Shown: positions 1-8,864, numbered from the stretch's first letter. The stretch is DNA of 60,040 nucleotides from an uncultured Psychroflexus sp. (GCA_913062845.1 CAJXVZ010000014.1:1-60040), one strand, 5' to 3'. A program made the numbers and translations. The notes: generated by a model from the sequence alone, not told the origin.

Positions 1-3
1 AAG

Positions 4-77
4 TGGTCCCACCTGGGCTCGAACCAGGGACTTTCTGATTATGAGTCAGATACTCTAACCAACTGAGTTATAGGACC
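4..77 (-). tRNA. tRNA with CAT anticodon (tRNA-Met, or tRNA-Ile2)
   Basis: The reverse strand folds into a complete 74-nt cloverleaf. The acceptor stem is GGTCCTA with TGGGACC and an A discriminator, the D stem is ACTC/GAGT, the anticodon stem is TCTGA/TCAGA around the loop CTCATAA, and the T stem is CCTGG/CCAGG. CCA is not encoded: the genome continues with CTT. A CAT anticodon can belong to elongator Met or to the lysidine-modified Ile2 tRNA, and the sequence alone does not settle which. Its 5' end lies inside a tandem duplication described separately. Confidence 0.9.
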
Positions 78-172
78 GTTTTATTTTGATACTCTAACCA
101 CCCCGATAACTATCGGGAGAGTTATAGGACCGTTTTATTTTGATACTCTAACCACCCCGATAACTATCGGGA
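65..172. repeat. Two exact tandem copies of a 54-bp unit at the tRNA 5' end
   Basis: Positions 65-118 and 119-172 are identical 54-bp units. Each begins with GAGTTATAGGACC, which in the first copy is the real D-arm and acceptor 5' strand of the tRNA, and ends with a palindrome CCCGATA-AC-TATCGGG (102-117 and 156-171). The second copy therefore carries an orphan 13-nt piece of the tRNA 5' end. TACTCTAACCA within the unit also copies the tRNA D-loop region. Confidence 0.9.
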
Positions 173-280
173 CAATTAAAAAACCTGATTTTTTATCAAA
201 ATCGGATTGCAAAAGTAAAGTAATTTATTAAATCTGCAAGCTTTTTTATAATTTTAGTCTATGCAATTTAAGACCATAGG

Positions 281-682
281 CTAGGCTATTTCCTCACACA
301 ACTCCACCAAAACGCCGTGAGTGGATTTGGGATGCAGAAAAGCAATTCTTTTATTATCGGCACCATTTTTAGGCTTTTCGTTTATCAGACGGAATCCCTG
401 ATTTTTCAAACGATCGATTTCAGCTTCAATATCCTCAACATCGAAAGCAATATGATGTATACCTTCTCCTCGCTTTTCAATGTATTTTGCAATTGGCGAA
501 TCCTCTCGGGTAGCTCCTAGCAATTCAATTTTATTATCGCCAGTCTTAAAAAATACGGTCTTTACCCCTTCACTTTCTACCTCTTCAGACTGATATGCCG
601 GTTTACCAAACAAGGCCTCGTAGGTTTTTGTAGCTGCTTCAAGGTCTTTAACAGCAATACCCAAATGTTCAATTTTCCTCAT
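281..682 (-). CDS. mce: Methylmalonyl-CoA epimerase
   Basis: A 133-aa VOC-fold protein that interconverts the (R) and (S) epimers of methylmalonyl-CoA in the cytosolic propionyl-CoA/succinyl-CoA route. Two beta-alpha-beta-beta-beta modules are visible. The first starts with HLGIAV, whose His is a metal ligand in the family, and contains IELLG. The second starts with GIHHIAF and ends with VLVELCEE, which supply the remaining His and Glu ligands. The length is standard for the family. It stands alone on the minus strand, divergent from the aminopeptidase P gene, and its mutase partner is not in the window. Broader VOC-family activity is the main alternative. Confidence 0.9.
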   Translation of the reverse strand: MRKIEHLGIAVKDLEAATKTYEALFGKPAYQSEEVESEGVKTVFFKTGDNKIELLGATREDSPIAKYIEKRGEGIHHIAFDVEDIEAEIDRLKNQGFRLINEKPKNGADNKRIAFLHPKSTHGVLVELCEEIA

Positions 683-808
683 GACTAATTGTTTAAAAGT
701 TCAAAATAAGTGAATAAGTATGAAAATAGACATGACTTACCTCATATTTATAAGATTATTTTGACGAGGAACAAATTGAATAATCAGGTGTTTTCCTCAG
801 CAATTTTG

Positions 809-816
809 TACTTTTG
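809..816 (+). promoter_or_regulatory. -7 element TACTTTTG for aminopeptidase P
   Basis: Matches the Bacteroidetes -7 consensus TAnnTTTG and lies 16 nt before the ATG at 833, so the leader would be only about 10-12 nt. Confidence 0.55.
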
Positions 817-832
817 AAAAAATTCAAATTTT

Positions 833-2122
833 ATGAGATATCAACCTATAGACAAGTCACATTTTATTCATAATCGTAAAAATTTTACAGCTGAAATGAA
901 GTCAAATTCTTTGGCTGTATTCAATTCAAACGACATTTACCCCATCGGTGCAGACAGTACAATTCCATTTCAACAAGACAGAAATATTTATTATTTAAGT
1001 GGTGTCGATCAGGAAGAAAGTATTTTGGTTTTGTTCCCGGACGCACCAAAAGACAAACATAAAGAGATCCTCTTCTTAAAAGAAACCAACGAACACATTG
1101 CGGTTTGGGAAGGCGAAAAACTGACTAAAGAAAAAGCCTTTGAAACATCAGGCATCAAGACGGTTTATTGGCTGAAAGACTTTCATAAAATATTTCATGA
1201 GCTCATGTCTCAATCTGACATGGTTTACATCAACACCAACGAACACTACCGTGCCAATCATGACACCAAAACACGGGAAGACCGTTTCAATGTCTGGCTC
1301 AGGGAAAATTATCCTGCACATCAGGTCGCTAAAAGTAATCCTATCTTACAACGTCTTCGTTCTGTAAAACATCAACTGGAACTTGACGTTATGCAAAAGG
1401 CCTGTAACATCACCGAAAAAGCCTTCAGAAGAATTTTAAAATTCACTAAACCTGATGTTTGGGAATATCAGTTAGAGGCTGAAATTCTTCACGAATTCAT
1501 AAGAAACCGTTCAAAAGGTTTTGCATACACACCAATTATAGCCAGCGGAAACAACGCCAATGTTTTGCATTACATTGAAAACAAAGACCAATGTAAAGCC
1601 GGTGAACTGATTTTATTTGACGTCGGTGCAGAATATGCTAATTACGCCAGCGATATGTCCAGAACAATTCCTGTATCCGGGAAATTCACAAAAAGACAGA
1701 AAGAAGTTTACAATGCCGTGAACAAGGTTAAAAATGAAGCGACTAAGATGCTCGTACCTGGCGTAATGTGGGATGAATACCATGTAGAGGTTGGTAAACT
1801 GATGACTTCAGAGCTGCTGGATCTAAAACTGTTGGATAAAGCAGACGTACAAAACGAAGATCCTGAGTGGCCGGCGTATAAAAAATACTTCATGCACGGC
1901 ACTTCTCATCATATTGGTTTAGATACACATGATTATGGTTTATTGCATGAACCTATTCAGGCTAATCAGGTGTTTACCGTTGAACCAGGCATTTATCTTC
2001 CGGATGAAGGTTTTGGTATACGCCTGGAAGATGACGTAGTCGTTCAGGAAAAAGGAGAACCATTCAACCTCATGAGAAATATTCCTATTGAAGCAGATGA
2101 GATAGAAGACTTGATGAATTAA
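833..2122 (+). CDS. pepP: Aminopeptidase P (Xaa-Pro aminopeptidase, M24B)
   Basis: A 429-aa cytosolic dimetal peptidase that removes an N-terminal residue preceding proline. Residues ~1-170 form the creatinase-like AMP_N domain and ~180-425 the pita-bread catalytic domain. The metal ligands are all visible: D263 (LFDVGAEY), D274 (ASDMSRT), the His of HHIGLD near 359, E384 (VEPGIY) and E399 (RLEDD). The ATG fits a promoter element just upstream, and no other plausible start exists. It is a single-gene unit between mce, which is divergent, and the metal permease. Confidence 0.95.
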   Translation: MRYQPIDKSHFIHNRKNFTAEMKSNSLAVFNSNDIYPIGADSTIPFQQDRNIYYLSGVDQEESILVLFPDAPKDKHKEILFLKETNEHIAVWEGEKLTKEKAFETSGIKTVYWLKDFHKIFHELMSQSDMVYINTNEHYRANHDTKTREDRFNVWLRENYPAHQVAKSNPILQRLRSVKHQLELDVMQKACNITEKAFRRILKFTKPDVWEYQLEAEILHEFIRNRSKGFAYTPIIASGNNANVLHYIENKDQCKAGELILFDVGAEYANYASDMSRTIPVSGKFTKRQKEVYNAVNKVKNEATKMLVPGVMWDEYHVEVGKLMTSELLDLKLLDKADVQNEDPEWPAYKKYFMHGTSHHIGLDTHDYGLLHEPIQANQVFTVEPGIYLPDEGFGIRLEDDVVVQEKGEPFNLMRNIPIEADEIEDLMN

Positions 2123-2284
2123 AAAAGCCCATCCCTGACCCTTACCAAAGGGAAGGATTCATGAAAACTATATTCATTTAAATAATATGCTAATTGCTGT
2201 TTAAACTAAAGAACCTCTTTACTTTTTTGAGCAAGTAAAATTACCTAAATAGTATTTATTATATTAGTATATGCTTTGTTTTGC

Positions 2285-2292
2285 TATTTTTG
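2285..2292 (+). promoter_or_regulatory. -7 element TATTTTTG directly before the permease start
   Basis: A perfect TAnnTTTG match ends 4 nt before the ATG at 2297. If used, transcription would start at or next to that ATG, giving a leaderless or nearly leaderless message. It also argues against the TTG start at 2276. Confidence 0.4.
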
Positions 2293-2296
2293 TAGC

Positions 2297-3562
2297 ATGA
2301 TTTATGTTGAAGAATTTTTTAAAACCTTGTGGGAGCTGACCCTGGAAATGGCGCCTTATCTCCTGCTTGGATTTTTAATAGCCGGTTTCCTCAATGGTTT
2401 GTTTTCAAAAGAATGGCTGCAAAAGCAATTAGGAAAACCAGGCTGGGGTTCGTCCATTAAAGCAGCCTTATTTGGTGTACCCCTGCCACTATGCTCATGT
2501 GGCGTTATCCCAACAGGGGTTTCGCTGCACAAAAAAGGAGCTTCAAAAGGGGCAACAACTTCATTTTTAATTTCTACACCACAAACGGGTATTGATAGCA
2601 TATTGATCACCTACGGCATGATGGGTTGGGCCTATGCCATTATCAGACCTATTATTGCTTTTATTACGGGGATCTTTGGAGGATTTTTCGTAGATAATTT
2701 TGATAAAAGCCAAGAGGAAATGAAAGATGCAGCGTCCTGTGATGACTGTGCGGTAGACACCTCAAAACAACATTGGTTCGATCGTATCTTCAAATATGCC
2801 TTTGTTGAATTTCTTCAGGATATTTCAAGGTGGTTGATCATTGGCTTAGTCCTGGCCAGCGTGATAAGTATGTTAGTACCGGATCAATTTTTTGAAGGTG
2901 GCATTTTATCAGAACCCATCGTAAGCATGCTTTTGGTATTAGTAGCCAGTATTCCTTTGTATGTTTGTGCCACCGGTAGTGTGCCTATTGCTGCTGTTTT
3001 ACTGATGAAGGGTATTTCTCCGGGTGCAGCTATCGTATTTTTAATGGCTGGTCCAGCTACCAATATTGCTACATTTACCGTGATCTGGAATGCCATCGGC
3101 AAGCGAATGACCATCATTTATCTGGCGAGCATCATATTTGGTGCTTTATTGTTCGGTGTACTTATCGATTATGTCATGCCTGAAGCATGGTTAAGTTACT
3201 TTAGCATTGCCGAGATGGTATCTGAACATGAACACTTCCTGCCACATTGGCTCAGTCTTGGCTCTGCTATACTTCTTACGGCATTAATTATCAATGCTGA
3301 AATTTTAAGATATTTACCTAAAAAAAACAAAAGACAAATGGAAAATACAACACAAAATAACTCAACTTATATCGTTAAAGGTATGACTTGTAACCACTGT
3401 GTAGCTAACGTAAAAAAGAATTTGAATGCAGCTGAAAACGTAAAAAATGTTGAGGTTGATCTCAATTCAGGACGTGTTGACATAGAAGGCAATATATCTG
3501 AAGGCAATGTAAAAGCTATTGTAGAAGATATTGGCTATGAATATGCCGGTAAGGCATCCTAA
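2297..3562 (+). CDS. SO_0444/ArsP-type Cu/Zn efflux permease with C-terminal HMA domain
   Basis: A 421-aa inner-membrane permease of the DUF318/ArsP superfamily with about eight to ten hydrophobic segments. A PLCSCGVIPTG motif sits at the pore-side re-entrant region, and PLYVCATGSVPIA marks the second half of the repeat. A hydrophilic loop contains CDDCAVD, a possible metal site. The last ~65 residues form a heavy-metal-associated domain with GMTCNHC, so a soluble metal-binding domain is fused to the transporter. This architecture is annotated as Cu/Zn efflux in the SO_0444 family; the actual substrate is inferred. I chose ATG 2297 over TTG 2276 because MIYVEEFF matches the usual N-terminus. 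No metal regulator is adjacent. Confidence 0.85.
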   Translation: MIYVEEFFKTLWELTLEMAPYLLLGFLIAGFLNGLFSKEWLQKQLGKPGWGSSIKAALFGVPLPLCSCGVIPTGVSLHKKGASKGATTSFLISTPQTGIDSILITYGMMGWAYAIIRPIIAFITGIFGGFFVDNFDKSQEEMKDAASCDDCAVDTSKQHWFDRIFKYAFVEFLQDISRWLIIGLVLASVISMLVPDQFFEGGILSEPIVSMLLVLVASIPLYVCATGSVPIAAVLLMKGISPGAAIVFLMAGPATNIATFTVIWNAIGKRMTIIYLASIIFGALLFGVLIDYVMPEAWLSYFSIAEMVSEHEHFLPHWLSLGSAILLTALIINAEILRYLPKKNKRQMENTTQNNSTYIVKGMTCNHCVANVKKNLNAAENVKNVEVDLNSGRVDIEGNISEGNVKAIVEDIGYEYAGKAS

Positions 3563-3632
3563 TTTAAATAATTAGAATACTGATCAATGTAGAAGGATAC
3601 GCAAAAAAAATTAACTATTTTTCAAGTATTTG

Positions 3633-3959
3633 ATGGAAAACGTAATCGGATTTTTATTAGCATCATTAGTTTTTGGCAGTGCAATCTTTTTGTTTTGGGT
3701 GTTGCCAATCTGGCTGGGGCTCAGATGGGCAAAAATTAAAGGGGTCTCAAAACTATGGATGCTATTTGGAATACATCCGGTTACTGGTTGGATCGCATTT
3801 CTTGTGCTTAAATATGGCATAGAGCCCAGGAAAAAATGCAGAAAATGTAAAGAGTCTATAATAATTAATGCCCAAATCTGCAGATATTGTGGAAATGAAA
3901 TGACTGAAGAAGAAATAAACTATGCCATCAATGAATTTGAACTTAGAAAAAACCAATAA
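3633..3959 (+). CDS. Small membrane protein with C-terminal zinc ribbon
   Basis: A 108-aa protein of unknown function. Two hydrophobic segments, residues ~5-32 and ~40-60 (LFGIHPVTGWIAFLVL), are followed by a zinc-ribbon-like knuckle pair CRKCKES and CRYCG around residues 70-90 and a short charged tail. It would sit in the inner membrane with the ribbon probably cytosolic. The ATG at 3633 is preferred over the TTG one codon earlier. It is 70 nt downstream of the metal permease on the same strand and may be co-transcribed; any link to metal handling is only a guess from position. Confidence 0.6.
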   Translation: MENVIGFLLASLVFGSAIFLFWVLPIWLGLRWAKIKGVSKLWMLFGIHPVTGWIAFLVLKYGIEPRKKCRKCKESIIINAQICRYCGNEMTEEEINYAINEFELRKNQ

Positions 3960-4008
3960 AATTTTTTCATCAAATATTCTGTAATTGCAATAATTATTTC
4001 ATTAACAA

Positions 4009-4064
4009 AAACCTCAAAGATCCTAATTCGACTGTACTCAGTGAACGCAGGAACTTTGAGGTTT
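4009..4064. terminator. Bidirectional hairpin between convergent genes
   Basis: The arms AAACCTCAAAG (4009-4019) and CTTTGAGGTTT (4054-4064) pair perfectly over 11 bp, extended by ATCCT/AGGA. The stem lies between the plus-strand zinc-ribbon gene and the minus-strand dipeptidase. The loop contains TTCGACTGTACTCAG, the core of the dispersed palindromic repeat family seen elsewhere in the window. Confidence 0.65.
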
Positions 4065-4081
4065 AGTTTAAGAAATATGAT

Positions 4082-5467
4082 TTACTCTTTCAGCGCTGCA
4101 AAGTGTTTATAGAAATGTGGAATGGTTTCTATACCTTTTAAGAAATTCCAGATTCCAAAGTGTTCATTGGGCGAGTGGATAGCATCTGAATCGAGTCCAA
4201 AGCCCATCAAAATGGTTTTGGAATTGAAAGCATTTTCAAAGAGTGAAACTATTGGAATACTTCCGCCGCTTCTTAGAGGTATGGCCGGTTTACCAAAAAT
4301 ATCCTGAAAAGCCTTGTCTGCGGCCTGATATTCAATGCCATCTATTGGAGTGACGTATCCCTGCCCACCATGATGGGGTTTTACTTTAACAGATACACTT
4401 TTTGGTGCAATAGATTCAAAATGTTTTTGAAAAAGTTCTGTGATTTCCTTCCAGTCCTGATGAGGTACAAGACGCATGGATATTTTGGCGTATGCTTTAC
4501 TTGGTATAACAGTCTTTGCACCTTCACCGATATAGCCACCCCAAATGCCATTTACATCCAAAGTAGGTCTGATTGAGTTTCTTTCGTTAGTGACGTAACC
4601 TTCTTCTCCATGAACATCTCCAATACCGATAGACTTTTTATAAAGCTCCAGATCAAAAGGCGCTTCAGCCATTTTATCTCGTTCTTCCTGACTTAATTCT
4701 TCAACATTATCGTAAAATCCAGGAATAGTGATATGATTATTTTCATCCTGTAATGATGCGATCATCTGAGTTAGAATATTAATAGGGTTAGCTACGGCAC
4801 CACCGTACAATCCGGAATGAAGATCTCTGTTTGGGCCTGTAACTTCTACTTCAACATAGCTCAAACCTCTCAGTCCAGTAGTAATGGAGGGATGGTCTTT
4901 ACTGATCATACCCGTATCTGAGATCAATATTACATCATTGGCCAGCATTTCATTATGTTCATTAATAAATGCCTCTAAGTGCTCACTGCCGACTTCTTCT
5001 TCGCCCTCTATCATAAACTTAACATTACAAGGCAAAGCGTTTTCGGCCATCATGAGCTCTAAGGCCTTAACATGCATAAACATCTGCCCTTTGTCATCGC
5101 AGGCACCTCTGGCAAAAATAGCGCCGTCAGGATGAATATCCGTTTTTTTAATGACAGGTTCAAACGGTGGTGAATCCCATAAATCTATGGGATCTGGCGG
5201 TTGAACATCGTAATGGCCGTAAACCAAAACGGTGGGTAGCTTTTCATCTATAATTTTATGTCCATAAACCACAGGATGACCTTTGGTTGGATAGATTTTA
5301 GTATGTTCACAACCTGCATTTTTCAGATGTTCACAGACCTTTTCTGCAGCAGTCTGCATGTCTGCCTTGTATTTTGAATCTGCACTGATCGAGGGAATTT
5401 TAAGTAATTCTATAAGTTCATTGATAAATCTCTTCTGATGTTTTTCTACGTATGCTGTTGAATTCAT
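4082..5467 (-). CDS. M20-family dipeptidase (CNDP-like)
   Basis: A 461-aa cytosolic dimetal peptidase of the M20A/carnosine-dipeptidase-like group. The metal and catalytic signature is intact: H85 and D87 in YGHYDVQP, D124/D125 in GACDDKG, the catalytic EGEEEVGSEH near 154-163, and a C-terminal HSPNEHFG supplying the last His. A lid/dimerisation domain (~200-350) contains DLHSGLYGGAVANP. No signal peptide is visible. Its own -7 element lies about 30 nt upstream. It probably cleaves dipeptides; the exact specificity cannot be read from the sequence. Confidence 0.9.
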   Translation of the reverse strand: MNSTAYVEKHQKRFINELIELLKIPSISADSKYKADMQTAAEKVCEHLKNAGCEHTKIYPTKGHPVVYGHKIIDEKLPTVLVYGHYDVQPPDPIDLWDSPPFEPVIKKTDIHPDGAIFARGACDDKGQMFMHVKALELMMAENALPCNVKFMIEGEEEVGSEHLEAFINEHNEMLANDVILISDTGMISKDHPSITTGLRGLSYVEVEVTGPNRDLHSGLYGGAVANPINILTQMIASLQDENNHITIPGFYDNVEELSQEERDKMAEAPFDLELYKKSIGIGDVHGEEGYVTNERNSIRPTLDVNGIWGGYIGEGAKTVIPSKAYAKISMRLVPHQDWKEITELFQKHFESIAPKSVSVKVKPHHGGQGYVTPIDGIEYQAADKAFQDIFGKPAIPLRSGGSIPIVSLFENAFNSKTILMGFGLDSDAIHSPNEHFGIWNFLKGIETIPHFYKHFAALKE

Positions 5468-5497
5468 ATATGTTGAAATATTAAAATGTATAGTAAC

Positions 5498-5505
5498 AAA
5501 TTTAA
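5498..5505 (-). promoter_or_regulatory. -7 element TAAATTTG for the M20 dipeptidase
   Basis: On the minus strand TAAATTTG fits TAnnTTTG and lies about 31 nt upstream of the ATG at 5467, giving a leader of roughly 25 nt. Confidence 0.45.
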
Positions 5506-5551
5506 GCTATTAAAAGGAATATTCTAAAATTTAAGGACTTTTGATGTTTCT

Positions 5552-6157
5552 TTATAAGACCTGAACATCTAAGCCATAAACCTGCTGAAATCTTTGTTGA
5601 ATATCATCAAAGTCTTTTTGTCGGATTCCGATAATGAATTTACAATCGATCTTTAGTTCTTGAGAAGTAATTTCCAGATCGTGTGCTTTGACCAGTCTCA
5701 TGACCTCGTTCATCATGTCGTACTCACAATTTACCTGAATATATTTATCAATGGTATGGGTTTCAATCTTTGTGGCTTCAAGCGCCTTCTTAGCAGTCGT
5801 TTTATAGGCCGATATTAATCCGCCAACCCCGAGCTTTGTTCCGCCAAAATATCTAACAACCACTACAAAACAATTTGTTACTTCAAAAGCCTGTAGTTGG
5901 CCATAAATTGGCATCCCGGCCGAATTATTGGGTTCGCCATCATCATTAACTTTATAACTGTCGTAGTTTTTACCCAACTGCCATGCGTAACAAAAATGCC
6001 TGGCTTTATGGTGTTTTGCTCTGAGTTTTTCCAAGGCATTTTCGATCTCATTTTCATCTTTTACCGGAAAAACATACCCAAAAAATTTACTGCCTTTGTC
6101 TTTAAATAAGACTTCTTCTGAGGGTGATTTTGGTGATTTATATTCGTCTTTCTTCAA
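5552..6157 (-). CDS. yigZ: YigZ/IMPACT family protein
   Basis: A 201-aa cytosolic protein. The N-terminal UPF0029 (IMPACT) domain, residues ~15-125, carries the family hallmarks KGSKFFGYV, DDGEPNNSAGMPI and VVVVRYFGGTKLGVGGLI. A C-terminal ferredoxin-like DUF1949 domain follows. The biochemical role is not settled; eukaryotic IMPACT regulates GCN2, and bacterial members have been linked to translation only by homology. It begins 6 nt after the outer-membrane protein gene upstream and is probably the last gene of the HAD-EamA-OMP-YigZ run. Confidence 0.9.
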   Translation of the reverse strand: MKKDEYKSPKSPSEEVLFKDKGSKFFGYVFPVKDENEIENALEKLRAKHHKARHFCYAWQLGKNYDSYKVNDDGEPNNSAGMPIYGQLQAFEVTNCFVVVVRYFGGTKLGVGGLISAYKTTAKKALEATKIETHTIDKYIQVNCEYDMMNEVMRLVKAHDLEITSQELKIDCKFIIGIRQKDFDDIQQRFQQVYGLDVQVL

Positions 6158-6163
6158 AAAAGA

Positions 6164-7381
6164 TTAAAATAATTTATAGGAAAGCTGAAAGGCCAGGGCA
6201 TTGTAATCTGCTCTGGACCCCAAATACCTGTCTAGCAAATTTCTTTCTGAGAAATATAAAAACTCAATGCCATAATTTTTATATTGATAACCTATACCAG
6301 CAGAAAAATTTGCTCCTGATCTAATATCAAATGGATTACTGCCTGTACTTTCGATTGTTGAATTTAGATTTGCATCAAACACAATAGCTGCATTAAGGTA
6401 TAACCTGGAGCTATTGTTTAGAAAAAAATAATGCCTTATGCCAACTGGCAATTCTATTGAGTTGTATTCAACTTTAGTTTCTCTTCTACTTTCAGATGGT
6501 AGTCCTTCTGCTATGATGAAAAAACTATCAGCTTTGTAATTTTGGTAAATTGGTGTTGTAAAAACAGACCATTTATTATTGTTAAAAGATAAAATGTATT
6601 CTATTTCAATACCAAATCTAGGAATAACCTGATCATCAAAAGTAATGTTTTGATTCGCAATAGGTCCTTCAAAATATAATGAAGACAAACCAAAACCAGC
6701 CTTTGCATATAAATTCAATTTCGACTTTAAGTCAGTTGATTTATTAACAAATGTATTTGCTGTATTACCATTAGATAATTCTACAATATTAATTAACTCT
6801 TTTCTGTAATAATCTAAATCCCTTATACTTTCTTTGTCAATATTTGCCGGGTTTAAATATTTATATAACTGTGTTCTGAATTTATTGTTATAAAGGACTT
6901 TATTTTCAGTATTGGCGTATGCTTTAAACTCAAGTTGTTCAACTTTTTCAGTCTCTGGATTTTCTATGAAAAATATTTTTAAAGAGCCATCTTCATACTG
7001 GTATAAGTTAACATCTCCTTCAACCAAAACCTTAAGAAATAATGTTTCTTTTTTAAAGTCAAGCTCTGAATTATTCTGAGTTGGGGTAAGGTCTTTCAAA
7101 TTTCTTGCTATAAGAACTTCATGTCTCTCATACTTTAAGGCACCATTTATTTCAAAAACACTCACATTTTCTATGGATGCAGTATTCACATCTTGACCTT
7201 CAGAGATCTTATATTTGAAGATAGATGGAGAAGATTTCCAATCTTCGTTCAAGATAAGACATTCTATAACATTTCCATTATTGTTTATGTAATAGCCCTT
7301 TTGAAAATTGTTTTGTGCAAAAATTTCAGTTGAAAGATATAGATTTAAAAACAAAAAAAAATAAATTTTAATAGCTTTCAT
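6164..7381 (-). CDS. Outer-membrane beta-barrel protein, function unknown
   Basis: A 405-aa exported protein. A signal peptide (about 22 residues, ending near IFAQ) precedes a hydrophilic N-terminal domain (~25-215). The C-terminal half alternates hydrophobic and polar residues as expected for an 8-stranded OmpA/porin-like barrel, and the final residue is Phe (QLSYKLF), the usual barrel sorting signature. It is 8 nt downstream of the EamA transporter gene and 6 nt upstream of yigZ. No ligand can be predicted. Confidence 0.7.
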   Translation of the reverse strand: MKAIKIYFFLFLNLYLSTEIFAQNNFQKGYYINNNGNVIECLILNEDWKSSPSIFKYKISEGQDVNTASIENVSVFEINGALKYERHEVLIARNLKDLTPTQNNSELDFKKETLFLKVLVEGDVNLYQYEDGSLKIFFIENPETEKVEQLEFKAYANTENKVLYNNKFRTQLYKYLNPANIDKESIRDLDYYRKELINIVELSNGNTANTFVNKSTDLKSKLNLYAKAGFGLSSLYFEGPIANQNITFDDQVIPRFGIEIEYILSFNNNKWSVFTTPIYQNYKADSFFIIAEGLPSESRRETKVEYNSIELPVGIRHYFFLNNSSRLYLNAAIVFDANLNSTIESTGSNPFDIRSGANFSAGIGYQYKNYGIEFLYFSERNLLDRYLGSRADYNALAFQLSYKLF

Positions 7382-7389
7382 GAGTAAAA

Positions 7390-8259
7390 TTATTGAGATA
7401 ATGTTACAAATATAATACTAATGATTGCTAAAATAATTCCTAATTTATTTTTTTTAAACAGATGTTCTTTAAACATCAAAATACCAACAATTGTTGAAAG
7501 CACTACAATAGAAACGTTATTGATAACAAAAACTATTGAACTGTCTAAATTTGGGTTTCGCAAGGCTTCAATTAAAAAATAAATTGAAAAGTAATTGGGT
7601 ATGCCAAGACATATTCCACCGATAAGGTCTTTTACATTAAATAACTTTTTGTTTCTAAAGAACCTGACTATAAAAATCAAGCTCCCAGTGAGCGCTGCAA
7701 ACAAAAAAATAGAAGCTGAAAACACAGGAGTCTCTACCTGAGGTACAAAATCATTTTGAAGCACTTTGATACTAGACTCAATGACGCCGCTCCCCAAAAA
7801 AACACCGAATGGCAATAAAAGCGCAGAGGTTTTTACGCTCAAACCATCATTTGATTTTGCTGATACCAGATATACCGAAAATAAAGCGACGAGTATTCCC
7901 AATATTTTTAAAAACGAAACCTCTTCACCATAGTAAAATATCACAAAAATTACTGGAATACTTAAGCTCATTTTACTGGCTACAGAAACGACCGACATTC
8001 CGTGTTTTTGTGTAGTCATAACCATCAAATAAAAAATAACTATAAACAACACACCCAATCCAGCAGCCGGATAAAACCATTGAAATTCATGTATTTCAAG
8101 TAGATTAACAGAAGTTGACTGAATGCTGTAACCCAACACAAAAGCTGTGATGTAATTAAATATCAGAGCATTTAGGGTATTGATTCTATGTTTTGGAAAT
8201 GTCTTGAAAACAACATAGATCAATGTTGAAGAAATGACACTAAAAATAAGAGCAATCAA
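7390..8259 (-). CDS. EamA/DMT-superfamily transporter
   Basis: A 289-aa inner-membrane protein with about ten hydrophobic helices, arranged as two five-helix EamA repeats, typical of drug/metabolite transporters in size and charge pattern. Its ATG overlaps the end of the HAD phosphatase gene by 4 nt, so the two are translationally coupled. The substrate cannot be inferred. Coupling to a YihX-like phosphatase might point to a small phosphorylated or dephosphorylated metabolite, but this is speculation. Confidence 0.8.
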   Translation of the reverse strand: MIALIFSVISSTLIYVVFKTFPKHRINTLNALIFNYITAFVLGYSIQSTSVNLLEIHEFQWFYPAAGLGVLFIVIFYLMVMTTQKHGMSVVSVASKMSLSIPVIFVIFYYGEEVSFLKILGILVALFSVYLVSAKSNDGLSVKTSALLLPFGVFLGSGVIESSIKVLQNDFVPQVETPVFSASIFLFAALTGSLIFIVRFFRNKKLFNVKDLIGGICLGIPNYFSIYFLIEALRNPNLDSSIVFVINNVSIVVLSTIVGILMFKEHLFKKNKLGIILAIISIIFVTLSQ

Positions 8260-8864
8260 AAGTCAATATCTTTACGGTGAAACAAATCGACAACGTCTTC
8301 CACACCTGCCTGAAGGTGCCATGTTTGAATGTTTAAATTTTCAGCAGAATTTATATGCTCCAGAGTATCGTCAATAAATAAGGTCTCCTCTGCCTTAAGA
8401 CTATTTTGTTCAAGAACAAACTTAAAGATATCCTCATCAGGTTTACGGAGATTGATGTCATATGACAGGTAAAATTCCTTAAAACAGGATTTAAAAGCCT
8501 TATAAAAGGCTATATTTTCCTTAACCCAACTGATATGCAGATCATTGGTATTGCTTAATAGGTATATTTTGTATTTGCCTGACTTTTGAATGTTTTGAAT
8601 AAAGTCTAATCTGTATTTCGGAAAATCCAATAATATGCTGTTCCATGATCTGACAAAATTTTCTTCATTAAACTTTGGAAAAGTTTTCACATGATAGTCT
8701 ATAAATTCGGTTGATGTCATCAGACCTTTTTCATAATCCTTGTGGATTCTAATGGTTTTTTGATCTAAAGCTGTAATTCCCAATGCCCTGAAATGTCTTT
8801 CAGGTGCAGATTTATCTAAATTGATAAACACATCTCCAAAATCGAATATGATGTTTTTGATCAT
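8256..8864 (-). CDS. HAD-family phosphatase (YihX-like)
   Basis: A 202-aa cytosolic HAD subfamily IA hydrolase. Motif I is IIFDFGDVFINLD with nucleophile D8; the usual second Asp (+2) is Gly, as in YihX-like sugar phosphatases. Motif II is YLLSNTN, motif III the Lys of LRKPDEDIF, and motif IV LFIDDTLEHI. An alpha-helical cap occupies residues ~15-85. Its last 4 nt overlap the start of the EamA transporter gene. Glucose-1-phosphatase-like activity is plausible but unproven. Confidence 0.8.
   Translation of the reverse strand: MIKNIIFDFGDVFINLDKSAPERHFRALGITALDQKTIRIHKDYEKGLMTSTEFIDYHVKTFPKFNEENFVRSWNSILLDFPKYRLDFIQNIQKSGKYKIYLLSNTNDLHISWVKENIAFYKAFKSCFKEFYLSYDINLRKPDEDIFKFVLEQNSLKAEETLFIDDTLEHINSAENLNIQTWHLQAGVEDVVDLFHRKDIDF

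Noticed and set aside
2123-2270. Hairpin-like CCCTTACCAAAGGG after aminopeptidase P as a terminator
   Set aside because: The stem is short, there is no T-run and it looks like a decayed interspersed repeat.
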